Shown: positions 1 through 7,741, counted from the first letter of the stretch. The stretch is DNA of 35,792 nt from Bryobacter sp. (GCA_022843625.1 JALHNH010000058.1:1-35792); one strand, 5' to 3'. The notes: a model not told the origin generated them from the letters alone. Translations and numbers: made by a program.

Positions 1-1
1 G

Positions 2-157
2 AAGGTGACCAAAGCGGTGCTGGCTGAGGGAGAGCGACCGTTGCCACAAGCGGGATTGGTGTTCTTTCAGTATCGCGGCAAGGATGAGGGGATCCGGCAG
101 TTGGAGTTGATTTACTCGGGTGCTGCCGGGACTGCGACGCTTACATTTGAACGCTAA
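2..157 (+). CDS. C-terminal end of an unidentified protein (partial)
   Basis: An open frame enters from the left edge and ends at a TAA at 155-157, giving the last 51 residues of a protein whose start lies outside the window. The tail contains LPQAGLVFFQYRGK and ends in an alternating hydrophobic stretch (LELIYSG, TATLTFER), which suggests a final beta-strand pair. From memory, similar tails occur on hypothetical secreted proteins of Solibacter-type Acidobacteriota, but I cannot assign a function. It converges on the minus-strand small membrane protein, with about 80 bases between their stops. Confidence 0.6.
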   Translation, partial: KVTKAVLAEGERPLPQAGLVFFQYRGKDEGIRQLELIYSGAAGTATLTFER

Positions 158-235
158 GCCTGTCCCAGATGAAGCTACTACTTTGGAATAGCTCAACCAG
201 ATAAACATCGAACAACGCCCCTCGGGGTTACGAGC

Positions 236-661
236 TTACGACTTAGGCATTGTTTGATTCAATGGACGATCAAGCAGCAACGCAAGGGAAGCACTATATG
301 AGTAGCGCGATAGCTTCCCCAACCAATAGAGGGAACCCGACACAATCGAACCGGCAAAAAGGATGAAAGGCCCCTCATTGTGCACAAGATCCGTTAAGGT
401 GACTCCACCGATTGGCTGACTCATAGCCAAAACGAACACTACGGCAATCGGCACTGCAGATCGACCAGAAAACTTAGAGCATCCTGCCAGAAATGGGCTG
501 AATAGTAGTGAGGCCCAAACCAAATAGTCGAACCGGCCCGGCTCGGGCTGAGGCTCGCATGCGATGCAAAAGGGAAGAGGGTTGCAGATGAGGAGGGCCC
601 CATTGAACAGCACCAAAAAGAGCGACCCGTATTTCGCAAGGTTCTCCTGAAGCTTACGCAT
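236..661 (-). CDS. Small hypothetical membrane protein
   Basis: This frame encodes about 141 residues from the ATG at 661 (MRKLQENLAKYG). The frame is open 13 codons further upstream, but the ATG at 661 is preferred because it overlaps the terC end by only 8 bases, as expected for a coupled last gene. Three or four hydrophobic segments are visible: about residues 11-30, 43-57, 65-80 and 96-113. CNPLPFCIACEP is a short cysteine cluster just after the first segment. I do not recognise a family. It is the last gene of the isc-terC run and may be co-translated with terC. It could be a spurious open frame; length and hydrophobic pattern are the only support. Confidence 0.5.
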   Translation of the reverse strand: MRKLQENLAKYGSLFLVLFNGALLICNPLPFCIACEPQPEPGRFDYLVWASLLFSPFLAGCSKFSGRSAVPIAVVFVLAMSQPIGGVTLTDLVHNEGPFILFAGSIVSGSLYWLGKLSRYSYSASLALLLDRPLNQTMPKS

Positions 662-1331
662 TGGAAGGAAGCGAACGGCGCTTGAGAATGAGCTTGGCAA
701 TTGCTACTACGGCTATGGCAGAGGCCAGTTGGATGGCCCATTGGCTGTACTGTCCGAGTTGCAGGGCTTCTTTGACCATCTTTTCTTCGAGGATCATTTG
801 AGCTCCTACGCGGCCCAGCACTGCTGAACCGATGTAGGCGATGATCGGGTATTTGTCCATCAGCTTGGAAAGGATGCCGCTGGCTCCTACAACCAGTGGG
901 ATGCTCAAGCCTAGGCCGAAGATCAGGAGCCAGATGTTGCCGTGGGAGGCTCCGGCTACTGCGAGAACATTGTCGAGCGACATGGTGATGTCGGCTACGA
1001 GGATGATCCACATTGCGCTCATCAAGCCATTGGCTGGCTTTACGTGATCGGCGCTTTCGGGTTCTGAATCGATCAGAACCTTCACTGCGATCCAGAGAAT
1101 CAGGACGCCACCCACCAGATGGAGCCAGGGGAGGTTCATCATCTGGGCGACGAAGAAGGTGAGTACGATGCGCAGGCCAACGGCGAGGCCGGCGCCGAGC
1201 ATCGAGCCCAGGCGGCGCTCTTTCGGTGGGAGAGAACGCACGGCCATCGCGATGACAACAGCGTTGTCACCGGCGAGGATGATGTCACTAATGATGATGT
1301 TAATGACAGCGAAGATGAACTGGAGGTCTAT
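654..1331 (-). CDS. TerC/YjbE-family integral membrane protein (probable ATA start)
   Basis: This is a multi-helix membrane protein of the TerC superfamily (YjbE-like). Members are linked to metal, particularly manganese, export and tellurite resistance. The hallmark acidic motifs inside helices are present twice: LAGDNAVVIA near residues 20-29 and MSLDNVLAVAG further on. The first canonical start codon in frame is the ATG at 1247, which would remove the whole first helix and the first GDN motif. The frame is open upstream through I-N-I-I-I-S-D-I-I-L-A, back to an ATA at 1331-1329 preceded by AAGGAAGG about six bases upstream. Homologues, as I remember them, begin with Met-Asp at this point. 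The ATA overlaps the iscX stop as ATAG. A CTG at 1361 is an alternative start. Being last but one in the isc operon suggests co-expression with Fe-S assembly. Confidence 0.8.
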   Translation of the reverse strand: MDLQFIFAVINIIISDIILAGDNAVVIAMAVRSLPPKERRLGSMLGAGLAVGLRIVLTFFVAQMMNLPWLHLVGGVLILWIAVKVLIDSEPESADHVKPANGLMSAMWIILVADITMSLDNVLAVAGASHGNIWLLIFGLGLSIPLVVGASGILSKLMDKYPIIAYIGSAVLGRVGAQMILEEKMVKEALQLGQYSQWAIQLASAIAVVAIAKLILKRRSLPSNA

Positions 1332-1546
1332 TCCTGACCTTCCTTGTATTCTTCGTACCAGGCCATCTGGATGGCTTCGAGCTTGGGTTCATTGGACTTG
1401 AGGGGATCGTCGGCAAAGCCGGGGAGTTCGATCACCATTTTGTGGAGGTCAGTGAAGCGGACCTGGAGAGGGTCCATGTCAGGGTTGGCTTCGTAGAGTT
1501 CGATGCCGATGTCTTCGGCTTTGTCCCAGGTGAGCTTGATGGTCAT
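1328..1546 (-). CDS. iscX: Fe-S cluster assembly protein IscX
   Basis: The product is a 72-residue acidic protein. Family-typical segments are LTWDKAEDIGIELYEANPDMD near the N-terminus, VRFTDLHKMVIELPGF in the middle, and SNEPKLEAIQMAWYEEY at the C-terminus. IscX (YfhJ) binds IscS and iron and modulates cysteine desulfurase activity. The start ATG overlaps the hscA stop as ATGA, so the two genes are probably translationally coupled. Its TAG stop overlaps the proposed ATA start of terC. It directly follows hscA, where fdx would separate them in the classical proteobacterial operon. Length and motifs match the family well. Confidence 0.93.
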   Translation of the reverse strand: MTIKLTWDKAEDIGIELYEANPDMDPLQVRFTDLHKMVIELPGFADDPLKSNEPKLEAIQMAWYEEYKEGQE

Positions 1547-3333
1547 ATTTTGGTTCCCTTGAGGGCGCCGCGGACGGCGGAGTTCATCATGTTTTCGGCT
1601 AGTTTGAGACTGGCTTTATCCAGCTTATCCATATGTGCCTGGATGAGTCTGTGATCGTCTCCATGATAGGCGAGAAGCAGCTCGTTGTGGGCGGTCTGAA
1701 TAGCGGCTTTGTCTTCTTCGGGAAGCTCGAACCAGGCGTCGCTTTGCTTGGCGCTTTCGAGAGCGCCTAGGATACGGTCTGACTCGACGCGGGCTTCGCG
1801 GACCTGACGTTCACGGATGTCGTTTTCGGCGTTGGTAAGGGATTCGAGGATCATCGCCTCGACCTGCTCGTCGGTGAGGCCGTAGCTGGGTTTGACTTCG
1901 ACGCTTTGCTCTTTGCCGGTGCGAGTGTCTTTGGCCGAGACGTTCAGGATGCCGTTGGCGTCGATCAGGAATTTGACTTCGATGCGCGCGAGGCCAGCAG
2001 GGACGGGCTCGATGCCAGTGAGCTCAAAGCGAGCCAGAGAGCGGCAGTCTTTGACAAGTTCGCGTTCGCCTTGTAGGACGTGTATGAGGACGTTGGTCTG
2101 GCCGTCGACTGCGGTGGTGAAGTGTTCGGTTTCGCTGGCGGGAATTGTGGAATTGCGATGAATCAGCTTGGTCACTACGCCGCCCATGGTTTCGAGGCCC
2201 AACGAAAGCGGGGTGACGTCGAGGAGGAGCGTGTCTTTGACCTCACCGGAGAGGATGCCAGCCTGGATGGCAGCGCCGAGGGCGACAACTTCGTCGGGGT
2301 TGAGCTCGGTATGGGGCTTGGAGCGGAAGAGAGCCTCGACTGCTTTGCGAACCATCGGGATGCGTGTGGATCCGCCGACCAGGACGACTTCGTCGATATT
2401 TTCGTAGGTGAGTTTGGCGTCGGCGAGACAGAGGCGGCAGGGGGCGAGGGTTCGCTCGATCAGCGGGGCGATGAGACGCTCCAGGAGGTCGCGGGTGATT
2501 TCACGCTGGTAGCGCTTGCCGTTGTATTCGAGGTCGATGTTGGTGAAGAGGGCGAAGCTGAGTTGCTCCTTGGCTTTGATGACCGCCTGGCGGAGGGTTT
2601 CCACTGCGGCGGAATCGTCACTGATGGGTGCGCCCCATTCTGTGGCGATGTCTTCGAGGGCGATCTGGATGAGGAGACTATCGATATCGTCGCCGCCGAG
2701 GTGTGTGTCGCCGTTGGTGGCAAGGACTTCGAAGATGCCGTCCTGGATCTTGAGGATGGAGATGTCGAAGGTGCCGCCGCCGAAGTCGTAAACGGCGATG
2801 GTGCCGGAGTTGCGCTTGTCGAGGCCGTAGGCGAGAGCGGCGGCCGTGGGTTCGTTCACGAGACGGAGGATGTCGAGACCAGCGATGCGGCCGGCGTCTT
2901 TGGTGGCCTGGCGCTGAGCATCGTTAAAGTAAGCAGGGACGGTAACGACGGCTTTAGTGATGGGCTCACCGAAGAAGGCTTCGGCGTTGTTCTTGAGTTC
3001 GAGCAGGATGCGGGCTCCGGCCTCGGGCGGGGTGAGTTCGCGGTTGCCGATTTTGAGGGGAGAAGCGGCGCGATCCATGAAGCGCTTGGTGGAGTAGAGC
3101 GTTTCGAGAGGGTGCTGGGCGAGGCGAGCCTTGGCGGCGTTACCGGCGATGAGAGAGCCGTCTTCGAGGAGAGCGACTACGCTCGGGACAATGCGCGCGC
3201 CGTCGGGGGCGGCGATGATTTCAGGGCCGGTGAGGTCCATGAAGGCAGCGAGGCTGTTGGTGGTGCCAAGATCGATGCCAATGATGCGTTCTGGTTGGGC
3301 GGCGTCGCCGAAGTCAATTTGAAAGGTACCCAT
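1543..3333 (-). CDS. hscA: Fe-S assembly Hsp70 chaperone HscA
   Basis: This 596-residue Hsp70 has the phosphate-1 motif GIDLGTTNSLAAF near residues 19-31, the second phosphate loop DFGGGTFDISIL near 190, and the adenosine motif VVLVGGSTRIPMV near 325. The substrate-binding half begins at LLLDVTPLSLGLETMGG, followed by a helical lid. The family member HscA releases Fe-S clusters from the scaffold IscU in an ATP-dependent cycle with HscB. Identification as HscA rather than DnaK rests on its short length, missing DnaK tail, and its place between hscB and iscX. The partner site LPPVK is present in IscU. Its start overlaps the hscB end by 20 bases and its stop overlaps iscX. Confidence 0.95.
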   Translation of the reverse strand: MGTFQIDFGDAAQPERIIGIDLGTTNSLAAFMDLTGPEIIAAPDGARIVPSVVALLEDGSLIAGNAAKARLAQHPLETLYSTKRFMDRAASPLKIGNRELTPPEAGARILLELKNNAEAFFGEPITKAVVTVPAYFNDAQRQATKDAGRIAGLDILRLVNEPTAAALAYGLDKRNSGTIAVYDFGGGTFDISILKIQDGIFEVLATNGDTHLGGDDIDSLLIQIALEDIATEWGAPISDDSAAVETLRQAVIKAKEQLSFALFTNIDLEYNGKRYQREITRDLLERLIAPLIERTLAPCRLCLADAKLTYENIDEVVLVGGSTRIPMVRKAVEALFRSKPHTELNPDEVVALGAAIQAGILSGEVKDTLLLDVTPLSLGLETMGGVVTKLIHRNSTIPASETEHFTTAVDGQTNVLIHVLQGERELVKDCRSLARFELTGIEPVPAGLARIEVKFLIDANGILNVSAKDTRTGKEQSVEVKPSYGLTDEQVEAMILESLTNAENDIRERQVREARVESDRILGALESAKQSDAWFELPEEDKAAIQTAHNELLLAYHGDDHRLIQAHMDKLDKASLKLAENMMNSAVRGALKGTKI

Positions 3334-3844
3334 TCACGTCCCTAAGGAGATTTTGTATGTAGCGGCGGCGATTGAGCAAGCCGCGGATTTGCTTTAGTGT
3401 GTCCTCGCCAGGTGTCGCGTCGTGAGCGGCGAAGAGGTGCTCTAATTCGATGTCAGATTGAGCCAGAAGGGCTGCGAAATGATCGCGGGCAGTGGCTAGC
3501 TGGGGGCGGGCGGATTCGTCTCCGTCCTTGAGCTCTTCAAGGGCCATGTTGAGTTCGAAGACTTCTTCGAGCAGCTCTGGGGGAACTTCCTTGGTACCCT
3601 GTTCGCCGATGTCGAAGCCACGATGCTTGAGAAAATACTCCGCCCGTTGGAGCGGATCGCGGAGCGTACGGTAGGCGTCGTTGAGGGTTGAGCTTTCCTG
3701 CAATGCGGCGTCGCGGACGCTAGCTTCGGCGCGAGCGAAACGGTCAGGATGAAGCTCGCGACTGCGGCCATAAAACAGTTGTTGCAGCTCATTGAGATTG
3801 AGCTGCAACTTGGGGTCGATACCCAGAACGCGATAGTAATCCAT
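3314..3844 (-). CDS. hscB: Co-chaperone HscB (J-domain protein)
   Basis: The product has 176 residues. An N-terminal J domain (about residues 1-75) carries the invariant HPD at 32-34 in ELHPDRF, followed by a C-terminal three-helix region (DGDESARPQLATARDHFAALL) that binds IscU in the family. It recruits IscU to HscA and stimulates the HscA ATPase. The N-terminus MDYYRVLGID matches the family, and no zinc-binding cysteine extension (seen in some eukaryotic forms) is present. It starts 3 bases after the iscA stop and overlaps hscA by 20 bases. Confidence 0.95.
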   Translation of the reverse strand: MDYYRVLGIDPKLQLNLNELQQLFYGRSRELHPDRFARAEASVRDAALQESSTLNDAYRTLRDPLQRAEYFLKHRGFDIGEQGTKEVPPELLEEVFELNMALEELKDGDESARPQLATARDHFAALLAQSDIELEHLFAAHDATPGEDTLKQIRGLLNRRRYIQNLLRDVNGYLSN

Positions 3845-3847
3845 TGG

Positions 3848-4186
3848 TTAACTAGAGAACGAAGTGCCGCAACCGCAGCTTTTGGTAGCGTTCGGGTTGA
3901 TGAACTCGAAGCCGGACTGCATGAGGCTCTCTTTGTAGTCTAGAATCATTCCCTTGAGAAAGAGCATGGACTTAGGATCGATGAAGACCTTGACGTCTTC
4001 GTAATCGAAGACGTGATCGGTGGCCCTGGGTTTGGTGTCGAACTTGAATTGATAACTCAAGCCGGAACAGCCGCCACCGAGGACACCGAGACGCAGACCG
4101 CCGGAGACGCCCTGTTTGGCGAAGGCCTGGCGGATCTTCGAGACGGCCTTGGGGGTTACGTCGATCTTTAGTTCTGCAGTTTCCAT
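3848..4186 (-). CDS. iscA: A-type Fe-S carrier protein IscA
   Basis: This 112-residue HesB/IscA family protein contains all three conserved cysteines: Cys40 in LGGGCSGLSYQFKF, and Cys104 and Cys106 in the C-terminal SCGCGTSF. A-type carriers receive clusters from IscU and pass them to target enzymes. Gene order (after iscU, before hscB) is the classical isc order. The start ATG directly follows the iscU TAA, and the stop lies 3 bases before hscB, so it is deep inside one transcript. Confidence 0.94.
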   Translation of the reverse strand: METAELKIDVTPKAVSKIRQAFAKQGVSGGLRLGVLGGGCSGLSYQFKFDTKPRATDHVFDYEDVKVFIDPKSMLFLKGMILDYKESLMQSGFEFINPNATKSCGCGTSFSS

Positions 4187-4588
4187 TTATGCGTTGGCGT
4201 GTGCGGGGACAGCCTTCTTCTTGTAGTCGTTGATGGCGGCCTTGATGGCGTCTTCAGCAAGAACAGAACAGTGAACCTTGACCGGGGGAAGCGCGAGTTC
4301 GTTCACGATCTCGGTGTTCTTGATTTCCATGGCCTGATCGACCGTCTTGCCCTTGAGCCATTCGGTGGCGAGGGAAGACGAAGCGATGGCCGAGCCGCAG
4401 CCGAAGGTCTTAAACTTTGCATCTTCGATGATGCCAGAAATCGGATCGACCTTGATCTGGAGCTTCATAACGTCGCCGCATTCGGGGGCGCCGACCATGC
4501 CGGTGCCGACGTTCGGGTCGTTCTTGTCCATCGAACCAACGTTGCGCGGGTTTGAGTAGTGATCAACAACTTTTTCGGAATATGCCAT
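4187..4588 (-). CDS. iscU: Fe-S cluster scaffold protein IscU
   Basis: This 133-residue scaffold assembles [2Fe-2S] clusters. Ligand residues are all visible: Cys37 in GAPECGDVMK with Asp39, Cys64 in TFGCGSAIASS, and His106-Cys107 in VHCSVLAEDA. The HscA recognition motif LPPVK is at residues 100-104, consistent with the neighbouring hscA and hscB genes. The N-terminal MAYSEKVVDHYSNPRNVG is canonical. It lies 29 bases after iscS and abuts iscA. An Ala/His-rich tail (VPAHANA) replaces the usual terminus. Confidence 0.97.
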   Translation of the reverse strand: MAYSEKVVDHYSNPRNVGSMDKNDPNVGTGMVGAPECGDVMKLQIKVDPISGIIEDAKFKTFGCGSAIASSSLATEWLKGKTVDQAMEIKNTEIVNELALPPVKVHCSVLAEDAIKAAINDYKKKAVPAHANA

Positions 4589-4617
4589 TTTTGATTTCTC
4601 CTAAGGATCCTATGAAT

Positions 4618-5832
4618 TTAGTGCGCGGTCCATTCGACTTTGGACAGGTCGACGCCATCCTTGAACATTTCCCAGAGGGGTGAAAGTTCGCGGAGCTTGT
4701 TGACCACTTCGATCATTTTGTTGGCTACATAATCGATCTCTTCGTCGGTGTTGAAGCGGCCGATGCCGAAGCGGATCGAGGTATGGGCGAGGTCGTCACC
4801 GAGGCCGAGGGCCTTGAGCACGTAGCTGGGCTCGAGGGTGGCTGAGGTGCAGGCAGAGCCTGAAGAGACAGCGATATCGTTGATGCCCATCAGGAGGGAT
4901 TCGCCTTCGACGTAGGCGAAGCTCATGTTGAGATTGTGGGGCAGGCGGTGCGTCATCGAGCCGTTGATATAGGTTTCTTCGAGGGCGCCTTCGAGGGTGG
5001 TCTTTAGGCGATCGCGCATGATGCGGTGCTTGGCCATCTCGGTTTCCATAAGCTGATTGCAGAGCTCGGCAGCCTTGCCGAAGCCGACGATGCCGGGGAC
5101 GTTGAGGGTGCCGGAGCGCATGCCGCGCTCGTGGCCGCCTCCGTCCATCTGGGCTGAGATCTGAACACGTGGGTTGCGGCGACGGACGTAGAGGGCGCCG
5201 ACGCCCTTGGGGCCGTACATCTTGTGAGCGGTGAGGCTCATGATGTCGATGTTGTCCTTGATGACGTTGACAGGGATCTTGCCTACAGCCTGGACGCCGT
5301 CGGTGTGGAAGAGGACGCCGCGCTCTTTGCAGATCTTGCCGATTTCAGAGACGTTTTGAATGACGCCGATTTCGTTGTTGGCGTACATGATGCTGACGAG
5401 GATCGTCTTGTCGGTGATCGCATCGCGGAGCATGTCGAGATCTACGAGGCCATCGCCCTGGAGCGGCAGGTAAGTGACGCGGATGCCCTGCTTTTCGAGG
5501 TGCTTGCAGGTGTCGAGAATGGCCTTGTGTTCGGTGGCCACGGTGATGATGTGGTTGCCGCGCTCGGCGTACATTTCGGCCACGCCTTTAATGGCGAGGT
5601 TGTTCGATTCGGTGGCGCCGGAGGTGAAGACGATTTCCTTGGAGTTGGCACCGATGAGGTCAGCGATTTGCTTGCGGGCGGTTTCGACGCCTTCTTCGGC
5701 GACCCAGCCGAAGCTGTGGTTGCGGCTGGCGGCATTGCCGAAGTTTTCAGAGAAATAAGGGAGCATCGTTTCGACGACGCGGGGATCGCATTGGGTAGTT
5801 GCGTGATTGTCCAGGTAGATCGGTAACTTCAT
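4618..5832 (-). CDS. iscS: Cysteine desulfurase IscS
   Basis: This 404-residue class V aminotransferase-fold enzyme is PLP-dependent and removes sulfur from cysteine for Fe-S assembly and tRNA thiolation. The PLP lysine is Lys204 in SLTAHKMYGPKG. The cofactor-phosphate region is TSGATESNN at 70-78, and the PLP-contacting His102 is in ATEHKAILD. The persulfide cysteine Cys328 lies in SSGSACTSATLEPSYVL, on the long loop typical of the IscS (not SufS) group. Length equals that of E. coli IscS. It lies 25 bases downstream of iscR. Confidence 0.97.
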   Translation of the reverse strand: MKLPIYLDNHATTQCDPRVVETMLPYFSENFGNAASRNHSFGWVAEEGVETARKQIADLIGANSKEIVFTSGATESNNLAIKGVAEMYAERGNHIITVATEHKAILDTCKHLEKQGIRVTYLPLQGDGLVDLDMLRDAITDKTILVSIMYANNEIGVIQNVSEIGKICKERGVLFHTDGVQAVGKIPVNVIKDNIDIMSLTAHKMYGPKGVGALYVRRRNPRVQISAQMDGGGHERGMRSGTLNVPGIVGFGKAAELCNQLMETEMAKHRIMRDRLKTTLEGALEETYINGSMTHRLPHNLNMSFAYVEGESLLMGINDIAVSSGSACTSATLEPSYVLKALGLGDDLAHTSIRFGIGRFNTDEEIDYVANKMIEVVNKLRELSPLWEMFKDGVDLSKVEWTAH

Positions 5833-5857
5833 AAATTGAAACTTTTCCTTGTTTGGG

Positions 5858-6331
5858 CTAGCTCGGCAGGATCTGGGTCAGGTGGCCGCCGCCGAAGACT
5901 GCTCCGGGAGGTGGGTTGCCCTGGGGGAGCGGGTCGTCTTTTGTAAGCGCTGTTATTGTGATGCCCTCGAGGAGGCGCAAGATGCCTTCGTGTACTTTTC
6001 GGAGCGGTTCTTTTACAGTGCACTGGCCGGACTGGTCGCACTTGTCGTGGGTGAAGCAGGCGGTGAGGATGACGGGCCCGTCAACGACGCGGATGACTTC
6101 GAGAACGCTAATGAGGTTAGGATCACGGGCGAGTTTGTATCCGCCGTTGGTGCCCTGGACGCTCAAGAGGAAGCCAGCCTTGCCCAGCTTCTGGAGGACC
6201 TTCGAAAGGATCGGAAGAGGAATGTGATAGGTATCGCCGATTTCTTTGGCGCTGGCGGCGCGCTCACCAGCGAGGGCAAGATGGCGGAGGGCGATCAGGC
6301 TGTAGTCGGCTTTTTTGGTGAGCTTGAGCAT
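5858..6331 (-). CDS. iscR: Rrf2-family transcriptional regulator IscR
   Basis: The Rrf2-type winged helix (MLKLTKKADYSLIALRHLAL at the start) is followed by the cluster-binding cysteines Cys92, Cys98 and Cys104 in a C-x5-C-x5-C array. These are the same positions as in E. coli IscR when translation starts at the ATG at 6331. A GTG at 6385 would add 18 residues; the shorter start is preferred because it restores canonical numbering, although neither start has a strong Shine-Dalgarno sequence. In the family, [2Fe-2S]-IscR represses its own operon. It is the first gene of the isc run here, which fits feedback control. The C-terminal tail is Pro/Gly-rich. Confidence 0.92.
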   Translation of the reverse strand: MLKLTKKADYSLIALRHLALAGERAASAKEIGDTYHIPLPILSKVLQKLGKAGFLLSVQGTNGGYKLARDPNLISVLEVIRVVDGPVILTACFTHDKCDQSGQCTVKEPLRKVHEGILRLLEGITITALTKDDPLPQGNPPPGAVFGGGHLTQILPS

Positions 6332-6461
6332 GGAGGATTGCGGACTGAAATCGTCCTGATTCGAGTGTACAGTTGTTTCAGGCACGTCGTCAAGGGAAAT
6401 TGGTTCTTTTTGGTCTTGGATTCGTTGTTGGCGCTATGCTGTTGATTTTAATTAGAAAAGT

Positions 6462-6477
6462 ACGAAATTGGTTTCGT
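6462..6477. promoter_or_regulatory. Short palindrome upstream of iscR
   Basis: ACGAAA-TTGG-TTTCGT is a perfect 6-4-6 inverted repeat about 130 bases upstream of the iscR start, followed (on the minus strand) by an AT-rich stretch. It could be an operator. It does not match the classical E. coli type 1 IscR site, so assignment to IscR would be speculation. Confidence 0.3.
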
Positions 6478-6499
6478 TCGTGATTTTTCTGGTGTGCCT

Positions 6500-6533
6500 A
6501 GCGGCAGCCCTTCAGATGAGAGGGGCTGCCGCT
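6500..6533. other. Strong 11-bp hairpin upstream of the isc operon
   Basis: AGCGGCAGCCC (6500-6510) pairs perfectly with GGGCTGCCGCT (6523-6533) around a 12-base loop. Two more C-G pairs are possible just outside. There is no clear T-run on either side, so it is not a textbook intrinsic terminator. It lies in the gap between iscR and the PIN-like remnant and could insulate the operon from upstream transcription or be a scrap of a repeat element. Confidence 0.6.
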
Positions 6534-6682
6534 GGGACACTTGTGGCGTCGGTTGCTTTTCGGAATATTCAGGTGTCGAAGAACTGGAGAATGGGTGCGG
6601 GCCCACCACTCGAACTATTATTCGGTGGCTGGACCAAATTCCGGTGCCAGGGATTCGCGGTAAGCCTTTATGAGGGAAGGAC

Positions 6683-6932
6683 TTAGATTGTTTGAAAGTT
6701 TTTGTGAACGGGTTGTTCGACTGAGGCAATATTGAAAACATTGAGGCTGGATAAATATCGCTCATGATCACCATAAAAGACAGGGACCAGGACTGAGGTA
6801 TCAAACAATTGCTTCAACGAGGTATTCCACCATTTTCGCGATCTCGTCTGGTGCGTAAATCCTCGAGCAGATCGTCAGTGGTTGATGCCCGAAGATTGAC
6901 GCCGGTGCGGAAAACCCGCCCCCCTCTTCCAT
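6683..6932 (-). pseudogene. Decayed VapBC-like toxin-antitoxin remnant
   Basis: Reading the minus strand from 6817, LKQLFDTSVLVPVF resembles the N-terminus of a PIN-domain (VapC) toxin, including the first acidic residue in FDTSVLV. The frame then breaks in a run of five T. Removing one T restores YGDHERYLSSLNVFNIASVEQ, which fits the next PIN helix, before a TAA at 6685-6683. Overlapping its start, a second short frame (ATG at 6932) ends in APDEIAKMVEYLVEAIV, plausibly an antitoxin tail. The remaining two thirds of a PIN domain cannot be found. This is a fragment, judged by eye only; the similarity could be accidental. Confidence 0.35.
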
Positions 6933-6976
6933 TTAGCCGCCTCACCAGAGCCAAAAACGAGCAATATACTAACCAC

Positions 6977-7741
6977 ATGAGAATAACCACAGCCGGGTTT
7001 GCGGTGGCGATGACAGTCTTCATGGCCCGCGCACAATCGCCGTCAGACGCGCCGTGGGTCTCGCTTTTCAATGGGCGGGATTACATCGGCTGGAAACTCG
7101 TCGGGCCAGCGAATCTTGCCTCGGCCGAGATTGAAGACGGCGCGATGCTGCTGCGGCAGCGCATCAACACTGCCGAGCACACTTTCGTTACTTCCATGGG
7201 GAAATACCGCGATTTCATTCTCGAACTGGATTTGAAAGACGATCCAGGATTTAACAGCGGCATTCTTCTGCGGTGCATGGACGCACCTGCCGATGCCAAG
7301 GTGCGGCTCAACTGCTATCAGGTGAAGATTGATAATACGGCTCGCGCCTGGACGGGCGGGGTCTTTGATGACTTCGGTGATTCCTGGCGCTGGCTGCACG
7401 ACCTCGCGGACAACGAAGCGGGCCGCGCCGCCTTCAAGCTCGGTGAGTGGGCGCATTTCCGCATTGAATGCATCGGGCAAACGATCAAGGTGTGGGTGAA
7501 CGGAGTCCCCACGATCCATCTTGTGGACGAAAAATATGCTGAGGGCAAAATCGCACTCAAGATTCATTCGCTCGGCGACAAGCCCGGCGACACGCGCAAT
7601 GTGATCCGGTTCAAGAACATCCGGATCATCACTGATCACCCGGAGCGTTACGCTCAAACGATGGATTTACCGGCGCGCCGTGCACCTGTCACACCGGGCA
7701 AGTTTGACAAGGCGAAGCCTGCCGGGATCACGCAGCGATGA
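6977..7741 (+). CDS. Secreted DUF1080 protein (3-keto-disaccharide hydrolase-like)
   Basis: The product has 254 residues from the ATG at 6977. The frame is open upstream, but only this start gives a signal peptide (MRITTAGFAVAMTVFMARAQ, cleavage after ARAQ). The mature part begins WVSLFNGRDYIGWKLVG, the typical opening of the DUF1080/3-keto-disaccharide hydrolase domain, a concanavalin-like sandwich. Further family-like segments are FNSGILLRC, YQVKID, GEWAHFRIECIGQTIKVWVNG and IRFKNIRI. Such proteins are periplasmic or surface sugar-processing proteins in Acidobacteriota and Planctomycetes; the substrate here is unknown. It precedes a PQQ-type dehydrogenase on the same strand, 176 bases away, so a shared role in sugar oxidation is plausible but not shown. 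Confidence 0.85.
   Translation: MRITTAGFAVAMTVFMARAQSPSDAPWVSLFNGRDYIGWKLVGPANLASAEIEDGAMLLRQRINTAEHTFVTSMGKYRDFILELDLKDDPGFNSGILLRCMDAPADAKVRLNCYQVKIDNTARAWTGGVFDDFGDSWRWLHDLADNEAGRAAFKLGEWAHFRIECIGQTIKVWVNGVPTIHLVDEKYAEGKIALKIHSLGDKPGDTRNVIRFKNIRIITDHPERYAQTMDLPARRAPVTPGKFDKAKPAGITQR

Noticed and set aside
198..225. Possible terminator between the first two genes (CCCC-TC-GGGG)
   Set aside because: The loop has only two bases and the stem needs a bulge to extend; there is no T-run.
439..1011. A 190-codon minus-strand frame across terC and the small membrane gene
   Set aside because: It is an alternative frame of terC with an Arg/His/Ser-rich translation and no motifs.
2080..3345. A 421-codon open frame on the plus strand opposite hscA
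   Set aside because: It is antisense to a clear Hsp70 gene, its translation is a low-complexity Gly/Glu/Asp/Val mixture, and it arises from GC-biased codon positions.
6448..6804. A 118-codon minus-strand frame in the gap upstream of iscR
   Set aside because: It spans the 11-bp hairpin and the broken PIN-like region, has a Ser/Pro-rich composition and matches no family I know.
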